A program made the position numbers and the translations under genes. Shown here one piece after another: positions 25,577 to 36,517 of a stretch of 36,907 nucleotides of DNA. Source of the DNA: Gammaproteobacteria bacterium (lineage in GTDB: Bacteria > Pseudomonadota > Gammaproteobacteria > Pseudomonadales > Pseudomonadaceae); NCBI GenBank assembly GCA_023475025.1, contig JAMCWB010000068.1:1-36907 (forward strand), written 5' to 3'. The notes under the pieces were generated by a model. That model had not been told where the DNA came from. It ran no database searches and saw only the letters and a list, made by a program, of their open reading frames with translations. Numbering within the stretch: the first letter of the stretch is position 1; the number at the start of each line of letters is the position of its first letter.

Positions 25577-25605
25577 TTGCCTTCCTGTCGTAAGCTGAGT
25601 ACTTT
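25577..25605 (+). promoter_or_regulatory. Probable sigma-70 promoter of hpt
   Basis: TTGCCT (25577-25582), a 17-base spacer and TACTTT (25600-25605) lie 38 bases before the hpt ATG. The match is by eye only. Confidence 0.5.
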
Positions 25606-25642
25606 TCGCCCCCTTTTTTGCAATTAACTCTTGAGGTCACGC

Positions 25643-26200
25643 ATGGCAATTGATCTGCAACACGCCAAGCAAGTCATGGATGAGGCCGACTGCCTGTTCT
25701 CTCAGGCTGAGGTTGAAGCGGCAATGGACCGTATGGCTGCCGCCATTACTGCTGAACTGGCCGAGGCCAATCCGCTGGTCTACAGCGTGATGAATGGCGG
25801 GCTGGTGATTGCCGGTCAACTGGTTACCCGCTTACCCTTTCCAATGGAGGTGGGCTACCTGCACGCCACGCGCTACCGCAACAAGTTGTCCGGTGGCGAG
25901 CTGTTCTGGAAGGCCCGTGCCGAGCATTCGCTGGTTGGCCGTAATGTGTTGATCCTGGACGATATTCTGGATGAAGGGCACACACTGGCGGCGATTGTCG
26001 AGTACTGCAAGGATGCGGGAGCCGAGTCAGTGAAAACCGCGGTATTGCTGGACAAGCAACATGACCGCAAGGCCTATGCGGGGATGCGTGCCGATTACAC
26101 CGGGCTGGATGTCGAAGATCGCTACATCTTTGGCTTCGGGCTCGACTACAAGGGTTACTGGCGCAATGCTGCGGGTATCTATGCGCTGAAAGGCCATTGA
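25643..26200 (+). CDS. hpt: Hypoxanthine(-guanine) phosphoribosyltransferase
   Basis: This purine salvage enzyme makes IMP (and GMP) from the base and PRPP. It has 185 residues. VLILDDILDEGHTL at 102-115 is the PRPP-binding motif with its two acidic residues, and 'YLHATRYRNKLSGGE' is the flexible loop. The C-terminal 'DRYIFGFGLDYKGYWRN' binds the purine. I chose ATG 25643 with GAGG upstream; the TTG at 25631 would put the ribosome site inside the coding region. Confidence 0.94.
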   Translation: MAIDLQHAKQVMDEADCLFSQAEVEAAMDRMAAAITAELAEANPLVYSVMNGGLVIAGQLVTRLPFPMEVGYLHATRYRNKLSGGELFWKARAEHSLVGRNVLILDDILDEGHTLAAIVEYCKDAGAESVKTAVLLDKQHDRKAYAGMRADYTGLDVEDRYIFGFGLDYKGYWRNAAGIYALKGH

Positions 26201-26275
26201 GACGACTGGTTCCTGCTCGGCTGGCTGGGTACAATGCCGGCCTTAAATGATTGCTAGCCCTGCTGTGAGGTGAAT

Positions 26276-26569
26276 GTGCGCAAAGACAAGAAAAAGGTGA
26301 TTGGTGAGCCAATGACGGACGAGCAGATAGCTGCGTTTCTCGACGCGCGCCCGCATGCTGATGAGTCTGTTGAGTTACACCTGTTGACCCGCGCCTATAG
26401 AGGACTGCGTGTTGAAGACTTCGAGCGCTTTGTGGCCATGTTTCAGGCAGCCGGCCACGACCTCAATGCCGCAGTGGATGCCAACGGCAAGAGTTTCCTG
26501 ACCGAGTTGCGCGCTCATGATCAGGCCAGCGATTACGTCGCCATCCTGGAACAGGCCGGCGCTCGCTGA
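26276..26569 (+). CDS. PA4642-family small protein
   Basis: This 97-residue soluble protein starts with a very basic RKDKKKVIGEP, then helical 'AYRGLRVEDFERFVAMFQAAGHDLNA' and 'GKSFLTELRAHDQASDYVAILEQAGA'. The latter half resembles a degenerate ankyrin-like unit ('AAGHDLNAAVDANGKSFLTEL'). It matches my memory of PA4642, unknown function. The start is GTG 26276 with GAGG five bases upstream; GTG 26270 sits inside that site. A TACAAT -10-like element lies at 26230-26235. Confidence 0.75.
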   Translation: MRKDKKKVIGEPMTDEQIAAFLDARPHADESVELHLLTRAYRGLRVEDFERFVAMFQAAGHDLNAAVDANGKSFLTELRAHDQASDYVAILEQAGAR

Positions 26570-26787
26570 GCCTGCAGTTGAAAGCCCCGGGGCGGGCGAT
26601 GATATCCGCTCACCGGGGTCAGCTGATCAGCGGTTAACCCGATCTGACGGCTATCCAGATCCTTGACTTCAACCCAGTGCTGACCCTCTGGACAGCTGTC
26701 AAGCCGCCACAGCGCCAGGCAGCGACCCCGGCTGTCCAGTTTGGCGTAACAGCGTGCTTTGCTGTTATTGCGTTTCCACCAGCGCAT
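26533..26787 (-). CDS. Small hypothetical protein, convergent with the PA4642-type gene
   Basis: This 84-residue protein (MRWWKRNNSKARCYAKLDSRGRCLALWRLD, then HWVEVKDLDSRQIGLTADQLTP) is basic and Trp-rich, with two Cys in a C-Y-A-K-L-D-x-x-G-R-C pattern. I do not know its function. It has GAGGAG eight bases before ATG 26787, and codon use looks natural, which supports a real gene. Its last 37 bases overlap the end of the opposite gene. Confidence 0.6.
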   Translation of the reverse strand: MRWWKRNNSKARCYAKLDSRGRCLALWRLDSCPEGQHWVEVKDLDSRQIGLTADQLTPVSGYHRPPRGFQLQAQRAPACSRMAT

Positions 26788-26948
26788 AGCTTCGTCTCCT
26801 CTTTTTTATCTTCCCCAGATTAGGCCCTGCAAGTTGCTGTTTGATGACAGGAACCCAGGCCCTGACGACCGGTCAAAAGCGCTGCCGCCGGGCGTCGGCA
26901 ATGCTATGCTCGCGGCTTTCAAGTTCCTTGTTAGCGGAGAGTGCAGCA

Positions 26949-27533
26949 ATGTTGAAGCGATTGGCGTGGCCGTTGTTGGTTGGCAGCTTGTTGGTGCTGG
27001 TGGGGTGCGCGCATAGCCCGCAGACGCTCGATGTGCGCCCGGCGCTGGAGTCCCAGCCTGCGCGCCTGGGCAACCAGCAGCCGGTGGTGGTTGTGGTGAC
27101 CGATACCCGCGCGGAAAAGACCCTGGGAACGCGGGGCGGGATCTACCCGCAAACCAGTAGTCTGAGCCTGAGTGATCAGGTGCTGCCGCGCCTGCGTCAG
27201 GAAGTGGACAGCGCTGTGCGCGCACTGGGCTATACCCCGGTGCCTGAAGGGACGCCGAATGCAGGCCAGTTGACGGTCAGCCTGGCGGAGTTGACCTATC
27301 AGGTGCCGGGCAATGTGGCCTATGTCACCGAGGCTAACCTGACGGCGGCCTTTACTGCCCAGGCGCGCAAGGGCGGTGAGCAGTACCGCGGCCGTTACAG
27401 TGCCTCAGCCAACCACCGTTTTGGTTATGCGCCCAACCAGGCGACCAATACCCGGCTGGTTACCGAGGTAATGAACGATGCCTTGACCCGCTTGTTCAAG
27501 GATCCGGCGATTGCCGAGGTACTTGGGCGCTGA
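26949..27533 (+). CDS. YajG-like lipoprotein
   Basis: This 194-residue protein begins MLKRLAWPLLVGSLLVLVGC, a type II signal with lipobox LVGC and lipid-modified Cys20. The mature part has 'VVVVVTDTRAEKTLGTRGG', 'SLSDQVLPRLRQEVDSAVRALGYTP' and an acidic/aromatic tail ('RLFKDPAIAEVLGR'), the pattern of the YajG family of outer-membrane lipoproteins. Function unknown. The start at 26949 is decided by the signal sequence; the frame is open 36 codons further upstream. A terminator follows. Confidence 0.85.
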   Translation: MLKRLAWPLLVGSLLVLVGCAHSPQTLDVRPALESQPARLGNQQPVVVVVTDTRAEKTLGTRGGIYPQTSSLSLSDQVLPRLRQEVDSAVRALGYTPVPEGTPNAGQLTVSLAELTYQVPGNVAYVTEANLTAAFTAQARKGGEQYRGRYSASANHRFGYAPNQATNTRLVTEVMNDALTRLFKDPAIAEVLGR

Positions 27534-27558
27534 CAGCAGCTTGCCCTGGTCAGATAAC

Positions 27559-27584
27559 AAAACAGCCCCGATCGGGGCTGTTTT
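27559..27584. terminator. Bidirectional Rho-independent terminator
   Basis: AAAACAGCCCCGA (27559-27571) pairs without a mismatch with TCGGGGCTGTTTT (27572-27584): GC-rich core, A tract on one side and T tract on the other. It lies between the convergent YajG-like and BCCT genes and should end both. Confidence 0.92.
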
Positions 27585-27599
27585 GCGTTTGGTTAGCAG

Positions 27600-29675
27600 T
27601 TAACTCTTGGCCGGCGGCGGATCACCTTCCGGCGGTGTGGGTTGCTGCAGCATGTCGTCATGCTCGGCCATATTCCAGGGCAGGGTGCCGGGCGAGATGT
27701 GCAGGAAGTGCAGGTACTTCTCGAACTGGTCCAGCACATCAGCGATGATCTCCTGCTCGTCGTAGCCAAAGATATCGTAGGCCTGGCCGCCGCGGCGCAG
27801 GAAGACCTCGGCGCGGTAATGGTGTTCATCACCCTCGCGGCTGCGGTCCATTTCCGGATAGGCAAAGCTTGGTCGGTTGTGTTCGACCATGCGGATTTCA
27901 TAGATAAAGTCGACTTCACCCGGGCGCACGATCTCCAGCCAGGCACGGCAGCCTTCAGGGTCATGCTCCACCTTGGCGGGCCAGCCACTGTCTTTCAGCC
28001 CTTCACCGACATGGTGCAGGCTGTCCATTACCGTATCGGCAATGAAGTGACTCACAGAGTCACGATCAGCAAAATGCAGCAGGCTTTGCAGACGCTTCTT
28101 CCAGCTGCGCGGCACTGACTCATTGGCTGAGCGAGTATGCAAGCCTTCGACCAGACTGGTATCGCGGTGCCCTTCGATGATCAAGGCGCGCCACAAGCCG
28201 ATGGCGGCAATGATCATGATGATGGCAAAGGGCAGGGCGCTGGCAATGGTCATGGTTTGCAGTGCGCCCAGTCCACCGGCCAGCAGCAGTACTGAGGCCA
28301 GTACACCTTCGAGAATGGCCCAGAAGGCACGCTGCCAGGCCGGCGTATGCAGGGCGCCACCGGAGGCCAGCGAGTCAATCACCAGTGAGCCCGAATCTGA
28401 TGAGGTCACGAAGAAGGTGATGATCAGGATGACCGTGATAAAGGACACAATAGAGGACAGCGGCAGCTGTTCATACAAACGGAACAACGCAACAGCGTTG
28501 TTTTCCTGTACCTCACCAATCAGCGCGGTGTAACCCTGGTTCATGATCATGTTCAGCGCAGTGTCACCAAAGATGGAGAACCACAGGAAGGTGAACATGG
28601 TCGGCACAAACATGACGCCGAAAACAAACTGGCGAATGGTGCGACCACGGCTGATCTTGGCAATAAAGAGCCCGACAAAGGGTGCCCAGGCGATGGTCCA
28701 GCCAAAGATGAACAGGGTCCAGTTACCGATCCAGTCAGAGCGTGAGTAGGCCTGCAGGTTGAAGGTCCGTTCGACAATATTGTTCAGGTAACTGCCGGTA
28801 TTCTGCAGGAAGGTCTCCAGAATCAGGATGGATGGCCCGACTACGAACACGAACAGCATCAGCGAAACGGCAAGGAACATATTGAGGATGGAAAGGCGTT
28901 TGACCCCCTTGTCCAGACCGGCCACAACCGAAATCAGCGCCAGTGCTGTGATCACCGCAATGGCAATGATCTGAACCGTGACGTTGACCGGAATAGCTGG
29001 CCACAGGTAGTTGATGCCGGCATTGATCTGGTTGACCGACAGACCCAGCGTGGTGGCAATGCCGAACAGGGTACCGAGGATGGCAAAGGTGTCCACGGTG
29101 TGGCCGATAGGGCCGTAGATACGGTCACCGATCAAGGGGTAGAGCGCCGAGCGGATCGACAGCGGCAGGCCGTGACGGAAAGAGAAATAGGCCAATACCA
29201 GGCCCACCAGGCCGTAGATCGCCCAGATATGGAAGCCCCAGTGAAAAAAGGCAATCTGCATGGCCTGTTTGGCGGCGTCGACAGTTTCTGCGGCACCATC
29301 CGGTGGTGCTGCGTAATGCAGGACCGGTTCAGCTACCCCAAAAAACAGCAGCGCGATACCGTAACCGGCAGAAAACAGCATGGCGAACCAGGCCGGGAAG
29401 CTGTATTGCGCCTCGGCATGATCCGGGCCCAGTTTGATATTGCCCCATTTGCTGATGGCGATGACCACAATAAACACCAGGAACATCGCCACCGCCAGCA
29501 TGTAGAACCAGCCGAAGGTCTCGGTGATAAAGGCCAGGGTGGAGGCAAAGGCCGATCCGGCCAGTTCAGGGTTGCTGATAGTGCCGATGACCAGTAGCAA
29601 GGTCACGATGACGGCGGGGGCAAACACCGGAAGCAGAATGGTGGTTTTCCATGCTGACGGGTTGGCTGTGCTCAT
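27600..29675 (-). CDS. betT: BCCT-family betaine/choline transporter (BetT-like)
   Basis: This 691-residue inner-membrane transporter has about 12 helices (to residue ~500), including the BCCT signature 'WTLFIFGWTIAWAPFVGLFIAKISRGRTIRQF' and 'FFHWGFHIWAIYGLVG' in TM3-TM4. A hydrophilic C-terminal tail of about 180 residues follows, the feature of the osmotically sensed BetT type (choline; glycine betaine also possible). The substrate is inferred. No BetI repressor gene is adjacent. AAGGA lies nine bases before ATG. Confidence 0.86.
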   Translation of the reverse strand: MSTANPSAWKTTILLPVFAPAVIVTLLLVIGTISNPELAGSAFASTLAFITETFGWFYMLAVAMFLVFIVVIAISKWGNIKLGPDHAEAQYSFPAWFAMLFSAGYGIALLFFGVAEPVLHYAAPPDGAAETVDAAKQAMQIAFFHWGFHIWAIYGLVGLVLAYFSFRHGLPLSIRSALYPLIGDRIYGPIGHTVDTFAILGTLFGIATTLGLSVNQINAGINYLWPAIPVNVTVQIIAIAVITALALISVVAGLDKGVKRLSILNMFLAVSLMLFVFVVGPSILILETFLQNTGSYLNNIVERTFNLQAYSRSDWIGNWTLFIFGWTIAWAPFVGLFIAKISRGRTIRQFVFGVMFVPTMFTFLWFSIFGDTALNMIMNQGYTALIGEVQENNAVALFRLYEQLPLSSIVSFITVILIITFFVTSSDSGSLVIDSLASGGALHTPAWQRAFWAILEGVLASVLLLAGGLGALQTMTIASALPFAIIMIIAAIGLWRALIIEGHRDTSLVEGLHTRSANESVPRSWKKRLQSLLHFADRDSVSHFIADTVMDSLHHVGEGLKDSGWPAKVEHDPEGCRAWLEIVRPGEVDFIYEIRMVEHNRPSFAYPEMDRSREGDEHHYRAEVFLRRGGQAYDIFGYDEQEIIADVLDQFEKYLHFLHISPGTLPWNMAEHDDMLQQPTPPEGDPPPAKS

Positions 29676-29713
29676 TGGCTCAAGTCCTTATTAGTTTATT
29701 AGCTCCGTATTCC

Positions 29714-29741
29714 AGTATAGAGGTTATACGCGTTGAGCCAA
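29714..29741 (-). promoter_or_regulatory. Probable sigma-70 promoter of the BCCT gene
   Basis: On the minus strand TTGGCT (29741-29736), a 16-base spacer and TATACT (29719-29714), 38 bases before the ATG at 29675. Confidence 0.55.
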
Positions 29742-29794
29742 GCAAGCTAACGTGTCCAGAGTCGGTACAGATTTTCGTGGCAGCAGGAAGGGGG

Positions 29795-29827
29795 GCCGTC
29801 AGCCCACGGTTGTCGGGGGCTGACGGC
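29795..29827 (-). terminator. Hairpin after gatB
   Basis: GCCGTCAGCCC (29795-29805) and GGGCTGACGGC (29817-29827) form a perfect 11-pair stem with an 11-base loop, 17 bases past the gatB stop. No T run follows on the minus strand, so termination may be Rho-assisted. Confidence 0.6.
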
Positions 29828-29843
29828 AGTCAGGGTGAGGGCA

Positions 29844-31292
29844 TCAGGGCAGCAGTTTTTTCTTCAAGAGTTCGTTGACCTGTTGCGGGTTGGCTTTGCC
29901 TTTCGAGGCTTTCATCGCCTGACCGACAAAAAAGCCGAACATTTTGCCGCGTTTGGCTTCATCGCTGCTGCGGTATTGTTCAACCTGCTCGGCGTTGGCA
30001 GCCAGTACCTCATCCAGCAGGGCCTCGATAGCGCCGCTATCGGTCACCTGTTTCAGCCCCTTGGCCTCGATCACTGCGTCGGCAGATTCGCCCTCGCCGT
30101 TAGCCAGTGCTTCAAAGACCATCTTGGCGATCTTGCCGGAAATGGTGTTGTCCTTGATGCGCTGTATCAGCCCGCCCAGTTGTGCGGCGCTGACCGGTGA
30201 GGCGCTGATATCCAGGTCTGATTTGTTGAGCAGGCTGGACAGTTCGCCCATGACCCAGTTGGCAGCCAGTTTGGCGTCGCCACAGACCTGTTGCACAGAC
30301 TCGAAGTAGTCAGCCATTTCACGCTGGGCCGAGAGAACACTGGCATCATAGGCCGACAGCCCGAATTCGCGCTCGAAGCGCTCGCGCTTCTCCTGTGGCA
30401 ATTCCGGTAGCTCGCTGCGCACCTGCTCGATAAAGGCCGGTTCGATGACCACAGGCAGCAGGTCGGGGTCGGGGAAGTAGCGGTAATCGTTGGCTTCTTC
30501 CTTGCTGCGCATGGAGCGGGTTTCGTCCTTGTTCGGATCGTACAGGCGGGTTTCCTGAATGACCTTGCCGCCGTCCTCGATCAGCTCGATCTGGCGCTGC
30601 ACTTCGGTGTTGATTGCCTTCTCGATAAAGCGGAAGGAGTTGACGTTCTTGATCTCGCAGCGGGTGCCGAACTCGGTCTGGCCCTTGGGGCGCACCGACA
30701 CGTTACAGTCACAGCGCAGTGAGCCTTCGGCCATGTTGCCGTCGCAGATGCCGAGATAACGCACCAGTGAATGGATGGTCTTGGCGTAGGCCACAGCTTC
30801 CTTGGCGCTGCGCATGTCAGGCTCGGAAACGATTTCCAGAAGGGGAGTGCCGGCCCGGTTGAGGTCTATGCCACTCATGCCGTGGAAGTCTTCATGCAGG
30901 CTCTTGCCGGCGTCTTCTTCCAGGTGCGCCCGGGTTACGCCAACGCGTTTGATGCTGCCGTCATCCAGGGTGATATCCAGAAAGCCCTGGCCGACAATCG
31001 GCAGATCCATCTGGCTGATCTGGTAGCCCTTGGGCAGGTCCGGGTAAAAATAGTTCTTGCGCGCAAAAACGTTGGTCATGCCGATGTCGGCATTGATAGC
31101 CAGGCCGAACTTGATGGCATTCTTCACCGCTTGGGCATTGAGCACCGGCAAGGTGCCGGGCATACCCAGATCAACCAGGCTGGCCTGGGTGTTGGGTTCG
31201 GCGCCAAAGGTAGTGGCGCTGCCGGAGAAGATCTTCGAGGCGGTGGTCAGCTGGGCATGGATTTCCAGGCCGATGACGATTTCCCATTGCAT
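29844..31292 (-). CDS. gatB: Aspartyl/glutamyl-tRNA amidotransferase subunit B
   Basis: GatB is the kinase-like subunit of GatCAB, which activates misacylated Glu-tRNA(Gln) or Asp-tRNA(Asn) and binds its acceptor stem. The 482-residue length fits. The start [15 protein letters not shown] and '[14 protein letters not shown]', '[13 protein letters not shown]' are conserved. The C-terminal helical YqeY-like part ('[41 protein letters not shown]') is complete. It is last in the gatC-gatA-gatB unit, 17 bases from gatA. Confidence 0.97.
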   Translation of the reverse strand: MQWEIVIGLEIHAQLTTASKIFSGSATTFGAEPNTQASLVDLGMPGTLPVLNAQAVKNAIKFGLAINADIGMTNVFARKNYFYPDLPKGYQISQMDLPIVGQGFLDITLDDGSIKRVGVTRAHLEEDAGKSLHEDFHGMSGIDLNRAGTPLLEIVSEPDMRSAKEAVAYAKTIHSLVRYLGICDGNMAEGSLRCDCNVSVRPKGQTEFGTRCEIKNVNSFRFIEKAINTEVQRQIELIEDGGKVIQETRLYDPNKDETRSMRSKEEANDYRYFPDPDLLPVVIEPAFIEQVRSELPELPQEKRERFEREFGLSAYDASVLSAQREMADYFESVQQVCGDAKLAANWVMGELSSLLNKSDLDISASPVSAAQLGGLIQRIKDNTISGKIAKMVFEALANGEGESADAVIEAKGLKQVTDSGAIEALLDEVLAANAEQVEQYRSSDEAKRGKMFGFFVGQAMKASKGKANPQQVNELLKKKLLP

Positions 31293-31309
31293 GTTATGTA
31301 TTCCTCGCC

Positions 31310-32761
31310 TTAGAAGCCGTCAGGGGTGCGCGCATGCCAATCCGTCACCTGTTGGTACTGGTGTGCGATATTCAGCAGGCGTGCTTCACTGAAATAAGGG
31401 CCGAGCAGCTGCATGCCGATCGGTAGGCCATTGGCAAAGCCAGCCGGCAGGGCAATGCCCGGCACACCGGCCAGGTTGGCGGTAATGGTGTAGATATCGG
31501 TCAGGTACAGGCTGACCGGGTCGTCGATTTTCTCACCGATGCGGAAGGCCGGGGTTGGTGAGGTCGGGCACAGAATGACATCAACCTGCTCGTAGGCAGC
31601 AATAAAGTCGTTCTTGATCAGGCGACGAATTTTCTGTGCCTGCAGGTAATAGGCGTCGTAATAACCGGCGGACAAGGCATAGGCACCAACCATGATGCGC
31701 CGCTTGACCTCGGCACCAAAGCCTTCGGCACGCGAACGCTTGTACAGATCGGTCAGGTCGGCCGGATTCTCGCAGCGATAGCCGAAGCGCACACCATCAA
31801 AGCGCGACAGGTTGGAGGAGGCTTCCGCCGGCGCGATCACGTAATAGGCCGGAATAGCCAGCTCGGCATTCGGCAGGCTGATCTCGCGCACGTCGGCACC
31901 CAGCTCACGGAACTGCTGGCAGGCCGCGTCGATAGCAGCGGCGGTGGCACCGTCCAGCCCGCTGGCAAAATATTCCTTGGGCAAACCAATGCGCAGGCCC
32001 TTGAGCGGGGCGTTCAGGCTGGCCCGGTAGTCATCGACCGGGTGATCCACGCTGGTTGAATCTTGCGGGTCAAACCCGGCCATGCTCTGGAGCAAGAGGG
32101 CGCAATCTTCAGCACTGCGAGCCATCGGGCCGCCCTGGTCGAGGCTGGACGCGTAGGCGATCATGCCCCAGCGCGAGACACGGCCATAGGTTGGCTTGAG
32201 CCCGGTCAGGGCGGTAAAGCCAGCCGGTTGGCGGATCGAACCACCGGTGTCGGTGCCGGTGGCTGCGGCGCACAGGCGTGCAGCTACCGCAGTAGCGGAG
32301 CCGCCAGATGAGCCGCCGGGTACGTGCTCGAGATGCCAGGGGTTGCGGGTCGGTCCGTAGAAGCTCGACTCGGTGGATGAGCCCATGGCGAACTCGTCCA
32401 TATTGGTCTTGCCCAGGGTTACCGCGCCGGCAGCATTGAAGCGCGCGGTAACGGTGGATTCGTAGGGCGCGACAAAGTTGTCGAGCATTTTCGAGCCACA
32501 GCTGGTGCGCACGCCCTGGGTACAGAAAACATCCTTGTGGGCCAGGGGAATACCGGTCAGCGGGCTGGCATCACCGGCAGCCAAGCGGGCGTCAGCCGCT
32601 TTTGCCTGGGCGCGGGCCAGCTCCGGCGTCACCGTGATGAAACTGTTGAGTTGCGCGTCATGGCGTTCGATGCGCTGTAAATAGTGCTCGGTCAGCTCGA
32701 CGCTGGATATCGCTTTGCTGTGCAGGGCCCGGGAAAGCTCGGCCAAGGTTTTCTCATGCAT
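31310..32761 (-). CDS. gatA: Aspartyl/glutamyl-tRNA amidotransferase subunit A
   Basis: GatA is the amidase-signature subunit that frees ammonia from glutamine for GatB. It has 483 residues. The Ser-cisSer-Lys triad is visible: Lys in IPLAHKDVF, Ser in [13 protein letters not shown], and the nucleophile in [14 protein letters not shown]. The gene sits 24 bases after gatC and 17 before gatB. Confidence 0.97.
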   Translation of the reverse strand: MHEKTLAELSRALHSKAISSVELTEHYLQRIERHDAQLNSFITVTPELARAQAKAADARLAAGDASPLTGIPLAHKDVFCTQGVRTSCGSKMLDNFVAPYESTVTARFNAAGAVTLGKTNMDEFAMGSSTESSFYGPTRNPWHLEHVPGGSSGGSATAVAARLCAAATGTDTGGSIRQPAGFTALTGLKPTYGRVSRWGMIAYASSLDQGGPMARSAEDCALLLQSMAGFDPQDSTSVDHPVDDYRASLNAPLKGLRIGLPKEYFASGLDGATAAAIDAACQQFRELGADVREISLPNAELAIPAYYVIAPAEASSNLSRFDGVRFGYRCENPADLTDLYKRSRAEGFGAEVKRRIMVGAYALSAGYYDAYYLQAQKIRRLIKNDFIAAYEQVDVILCPTSPTPAFRIGEKIDDPVSLYLTDIYTITANLAGVPGIALPAGFANGLPIGMQLLGPYFSEARLLNIAHQYQQVTDWHARTPDGF

Positions 32762-32785
32762 GGAAAGAATCTCGTCGCGGCGGGT

Positions 32786-33073
32786 TTATTCGATCACCTT
32801 GGGTACCAGATACAGCCCGGCTTCAGTAGCCGGCGCGATCTGCTGGTAGGTATCACGCTGATTGTGTTCGCTGACTTCGTCGGCGCGCAGGCGCTGGGTG
32901 GTTTCCAGCGGGTGTGCCAGCGGCTCGATGCCGGTGGTATGGACGGCCTGCATCTTGTCGATCAGATCGAGGATGCTGGACAGTTTGGCCGTGGTGGCCG
33001 GCACATCCTCGTCGCTGAGGGCGATTCGCGCCAGGTGGGCGATCTTTTCCACCTCGTTGCGGTCTAAGGCCAT
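32786..33073 (-). CDS. gatC: Aspartyl/glutamyl-tRNA amidotransferase subunit C
   Basis: This 95-residue protein wraps around the GatA-GatB interface. [19 protein letters not shown] is the standard start, and the C-terminal '[33 protein letters not shown]' is typical. I chose ATG 33073, with GGAG eight bases upstream, over a start at 33109. It is the first gene of the unit and diverges from mreB across 327 bases. Confidence 0.94.
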   Translation of the reverse strand: MALDRNEVEKIAHLARIALSDEDVPATTAKLSSILDLIDKMQAVHTTGIEPLAHPLETTQRLRADEVSEHNQRDTYQQIAPATEAGLYLVPKVIE

Positions 33074-34438
<1,365 letters not shown>

Positions 34439-34456
34439 GTCGACAGGCGTCGTCGG

Positions 34457-34518
34457 CAACCCGGCCGGGTTGTCGCGCGGCCTGACCGGGTTGTAGTTGC
34501 CGGGACTGCCTTGCAGTC
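34457..34518 (+). other. Two inverted repeats between mreB and mreC
   Basis: CAACCCGGCCGGGTTG (34457-34472) is a perfect 16-base palindrome and GACTGC-CTT-GCAGTC (34504-34518) a six-pair hairpin. Neither is followed by a T run. They may set mRNA processing or stability in the mreB-mreC gap (137 bases). Confidence 0.5.
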
Positions 34519-34575
34519 GCCGGTCAATTGCCGTGAATTTGCCTGGCCGCATGGCGGAAACCAGTCAAAGGAGCC

Positions 34576-35442
34576 TTGAGCATCAAACCGTTATTCATCA
34601 AAGGCCCGTCGCTGGGTATACGTCTGTTTGCGTTGACCGTGCTGTCACTGGTCCTGATGGTGGTGGATGCCCGTTTTGCGGCCTTGCAGCCGGTGCGTGC
34701 CCAGCTGGGCCTGGTGCTGTCGCCCTTGTTCTATGTGGCTGATTTGCCGGCGCGGGGCTGGGCCAGCGTCAGTGTGCTGACTGCCAGCCGATCGGATCTG
34801 ATCGCAGAAAACCAGCGGCTGCAATCGGAGGCCTTGCTGGCCCAGCGTCAACTGCAGAAACTGGCTGCGTTGACCGAACAGAATGTGCGTCTGCGCGAGC
34901 TGCTCAATTCCGCCTCACTGGTCGATGAGCGGGTGCTGGTGGCCGAGCTCATCGGCGTCGATCCCAATCCCTTCAGTCAGCGCGTGATGCTCAACAAGGG
35001 CGAGCGTGACGGTGTTTTTCTCGGGCAGCCTGTTCTCGATGCCACTGGCCTGATGGGGCAGGTAGTCGAAGTCATGCCGCATACGGCACGGGTGCTGTTG
35101 ATCACCGATGCATCCCACAGCCTGCCAGTACAGGTCAACCGTAATGGGTTACGCGCCATTGCCAGTGGCAACGGCAGCAATGAGTGGCTGGAGTTACGCT
35201 ATGTTGGCGACACGGCCGACGTGCGCATCAATGATCTGGTGGTCAGCTCGGGCCTGGGGCAGCGCTTTCCGGCGGGTTATCCGGTGGGCAGGGTAACAGC
35301 GGTTGAACGTGACCCTGGCCAGCCCTTTGCTGAGGTGCGTATTGCGCCCAGTGCGCAATTGAACCGCAGTCGATACCTGCTTCTGGTGTTCAGCCCGGAC
35401 AGCGGCTATGGCCAGCATCTGGAGGCGGACGATGCGCAGTAG
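34576..35442 (+). CDS. mreC: Rod-shape-determining protein MreC
   Basis: MreC is a bitopic protein that links cytoplasmic MreB to the periplasmic wall synthases. The 288-residue reading has one membrane helix (about 16-38), a coiled coil (about 72-110: NQRLQSEALLAQRQLQKLAALTEQNVRLRELL) and a beta-rich domain (VLVAELIGVDP, DGVFLGQPVL, AGYPVGRVTAVE). The annotated TTG at 34576 is only two bases from AAGGAG. The ATC at 34582 lies eight bases from it and gives the IKPLF start seen in Pseudomonas. mreD overlaps by 11 bases. Confidence 0.93.
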   Translation: MSIKPLFIKGPSLGIRLFALTVLSLVLMVVDARFAALQPVRAQLGLVLSPLFYVADLPARGWASVSVLTASRSDLIAENQRLQSEALLAQRQLQKLAALTEQNVRLRELLNSASLVDERVLVAELIGVDPNPFSQRVMLNKGERDGVFLGQPVLDATGLMGQVVEVMPHTARVLLITDASHSLPVQVNRNGLRAIASGNGSNEWLELRYVGDTADVRINDLVVSSGLGQRFPAGYPVGRVTAVERDPGQPFAEVRIAPSAQLNRSRYLLLVFSPDSGYGQHLEADDAQ

Positions 35443-35905
35443 TCTGGTGATTACCCTGAGTATTCTGGTGGCATTGTTGCTCAGTATCATGCCAATGCCC
35501 TCGAGTATCGAATTTGCCCGTCCGCTCTGGTTGTCGATGGTGATTGCTTACTGGGTCATGGCCTTGCCGCATCGGGTCGGTCTGTTCACCGCCTGGGCCA
35601 GTGGCCTGGCCATGGATGTGCTTTACGGCGAACTCTTTGGCCAGTACGCGTTGGTGGTGATGCTGGTCGCCTGGCTGGTGCTGGTGCTGCATCAGCGCAT
35701 TCGGCGTTTCCCCCTGTGGCAGCAAAGCCTGGTCATGCTGCCGGTGCTGGGCACCGCACAAATGCTCTTGTTGTGGCTCAACAGTCTGACTGGTAACCGG
35801 CCACCCTTGCTGCTGTTCTTGTTGCCGGTCCTGGTGAGCGCTTTCTTCTGGCCCTGGCTGGTGGCGGTGCTCAGCGTAGTTCGCAGGCGTTTTCATGTGG
35901 TCTGA
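35432..35905 (+). CDS. mreD: Rod-shape-determining protein MreD
   Basis: MreD is an integral inner-membrane protein of 157 residues with about five helices (for example '[19 protein letters not shown]', '[15 protein letters not shown]', '[19 protein letters not shown]'). GGAGG is six bases before ATG 35432, which supports this start over an upstream one at 35408 inside mreC. It overlaps mreC by 11 bases and maf by 11. It acts with MreB and MreC in the elongasome. Confidence 0.92.
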   Translation: MRSSLVITLSILVALLLSIMPMPSSIEFARPLWLSMVIAYWVMALPHRVGLFTAWASGLAMDVLYGELFGQYALVVMLVAWLVLVLHQRIRRFPLWQQSLVMLPVLGTAQMLLLWLNSLTGNRPPLLLFLLPVLVSAFFWPWLVAVLSVVRRRFHVV

Positions 35906-36485
35906 GGCACCGGTTTATCTGGCCTCGGCTTCGCCGCGTCGGCGGGAACTGCTGGCGCAGATCGGCGTCCCATGCAGTCAGGCAGCGACGCATATCGATG
36001 AACAGGTCAAGGCGGGTGAGTCCGCGGCGGACTATGTACAGCGCATTGCTGCGGAAAAGGCCGCCGCTGGCCTGCAGGCCGCCCCGTCCAGCGCTGTGGT
36101 ACTTGCCGCCGATACTGCGGTGGTGGTTGATCAGCAGATTCTTGGCAAGCCGGTGGATGCCGCTGATGCAGCGCGCATGCTGGCGCTGCTCTCGGCGCGC
36201 AGTCATCAGGTAATGACTGCAGTCAGCCTTGCCCGTGGCGCTGAACAGGCGCAGTGCCTGGTCAGTACCGCGGTGCGCTTTCGTGCCATAACGGCGGCCG
36301 AGATGGCAGCATACTGGCAAACCGGTGAGCCGCAGGACAAGGCTGGCGGCTATGCCATTCAGGGGCTGGGAGCGGTTTTCGTCGCTGGTATTCAGGGCAG
36401 CTACAGTGCCGTGGTCGGCTTGCCGCTGCGGGAAACTGCCGACCTTCTGGCCCGCTTTGGGGTATCCTGCTGGCAGTCTATCTGA
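35895..36485 (+). CDS. maf: Maf-family nucleotide pyrophosphatase (YhdE-type dTTP/UTP)
   Basis: The 196-residue protein has the Maf signature [12 protein letters not shown] at 9-20 and the second conserved set '[19 protein letters not shown]' and '[28 protein letters not shown]'. These enzymes hydrolyse non-canonical or excess nucleoside triphosphates. YhdE-type substrate choice is inferred. It overlaps mreD by 11 bases and comes before rng, as in most gammaproteobacteria. Confidence 0.94.
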   Translation: MWSEAPVYLASASPRRRELLAQIGVPCSQAATHIDEQVKAGESAADYVQRIAAEKAAAGLQAAPSSAVVLAADTAVVVDQQILGKPVDAADAARMLALLSARSHQVMTAVSLARGAEQAQCLVSTAVRFRAITAAEMAAYWQTGEPQDKAGGYAIQGLGAVFVAGIQGSYSAVVGLPLRETADLLARFGVSCWQSI

Positions 36486-36517
36486 AAGGACCCTTTGTAA
36501 ACTTCGATGGATTGCCC

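Noticed and set aside
29100-29597. Plus-strand frame opposite the BCCT gene (165 codons)
   Set aside because: Gly/Gln/Arg-rich antisense shadow; the minus strand encodes a clear transporter.
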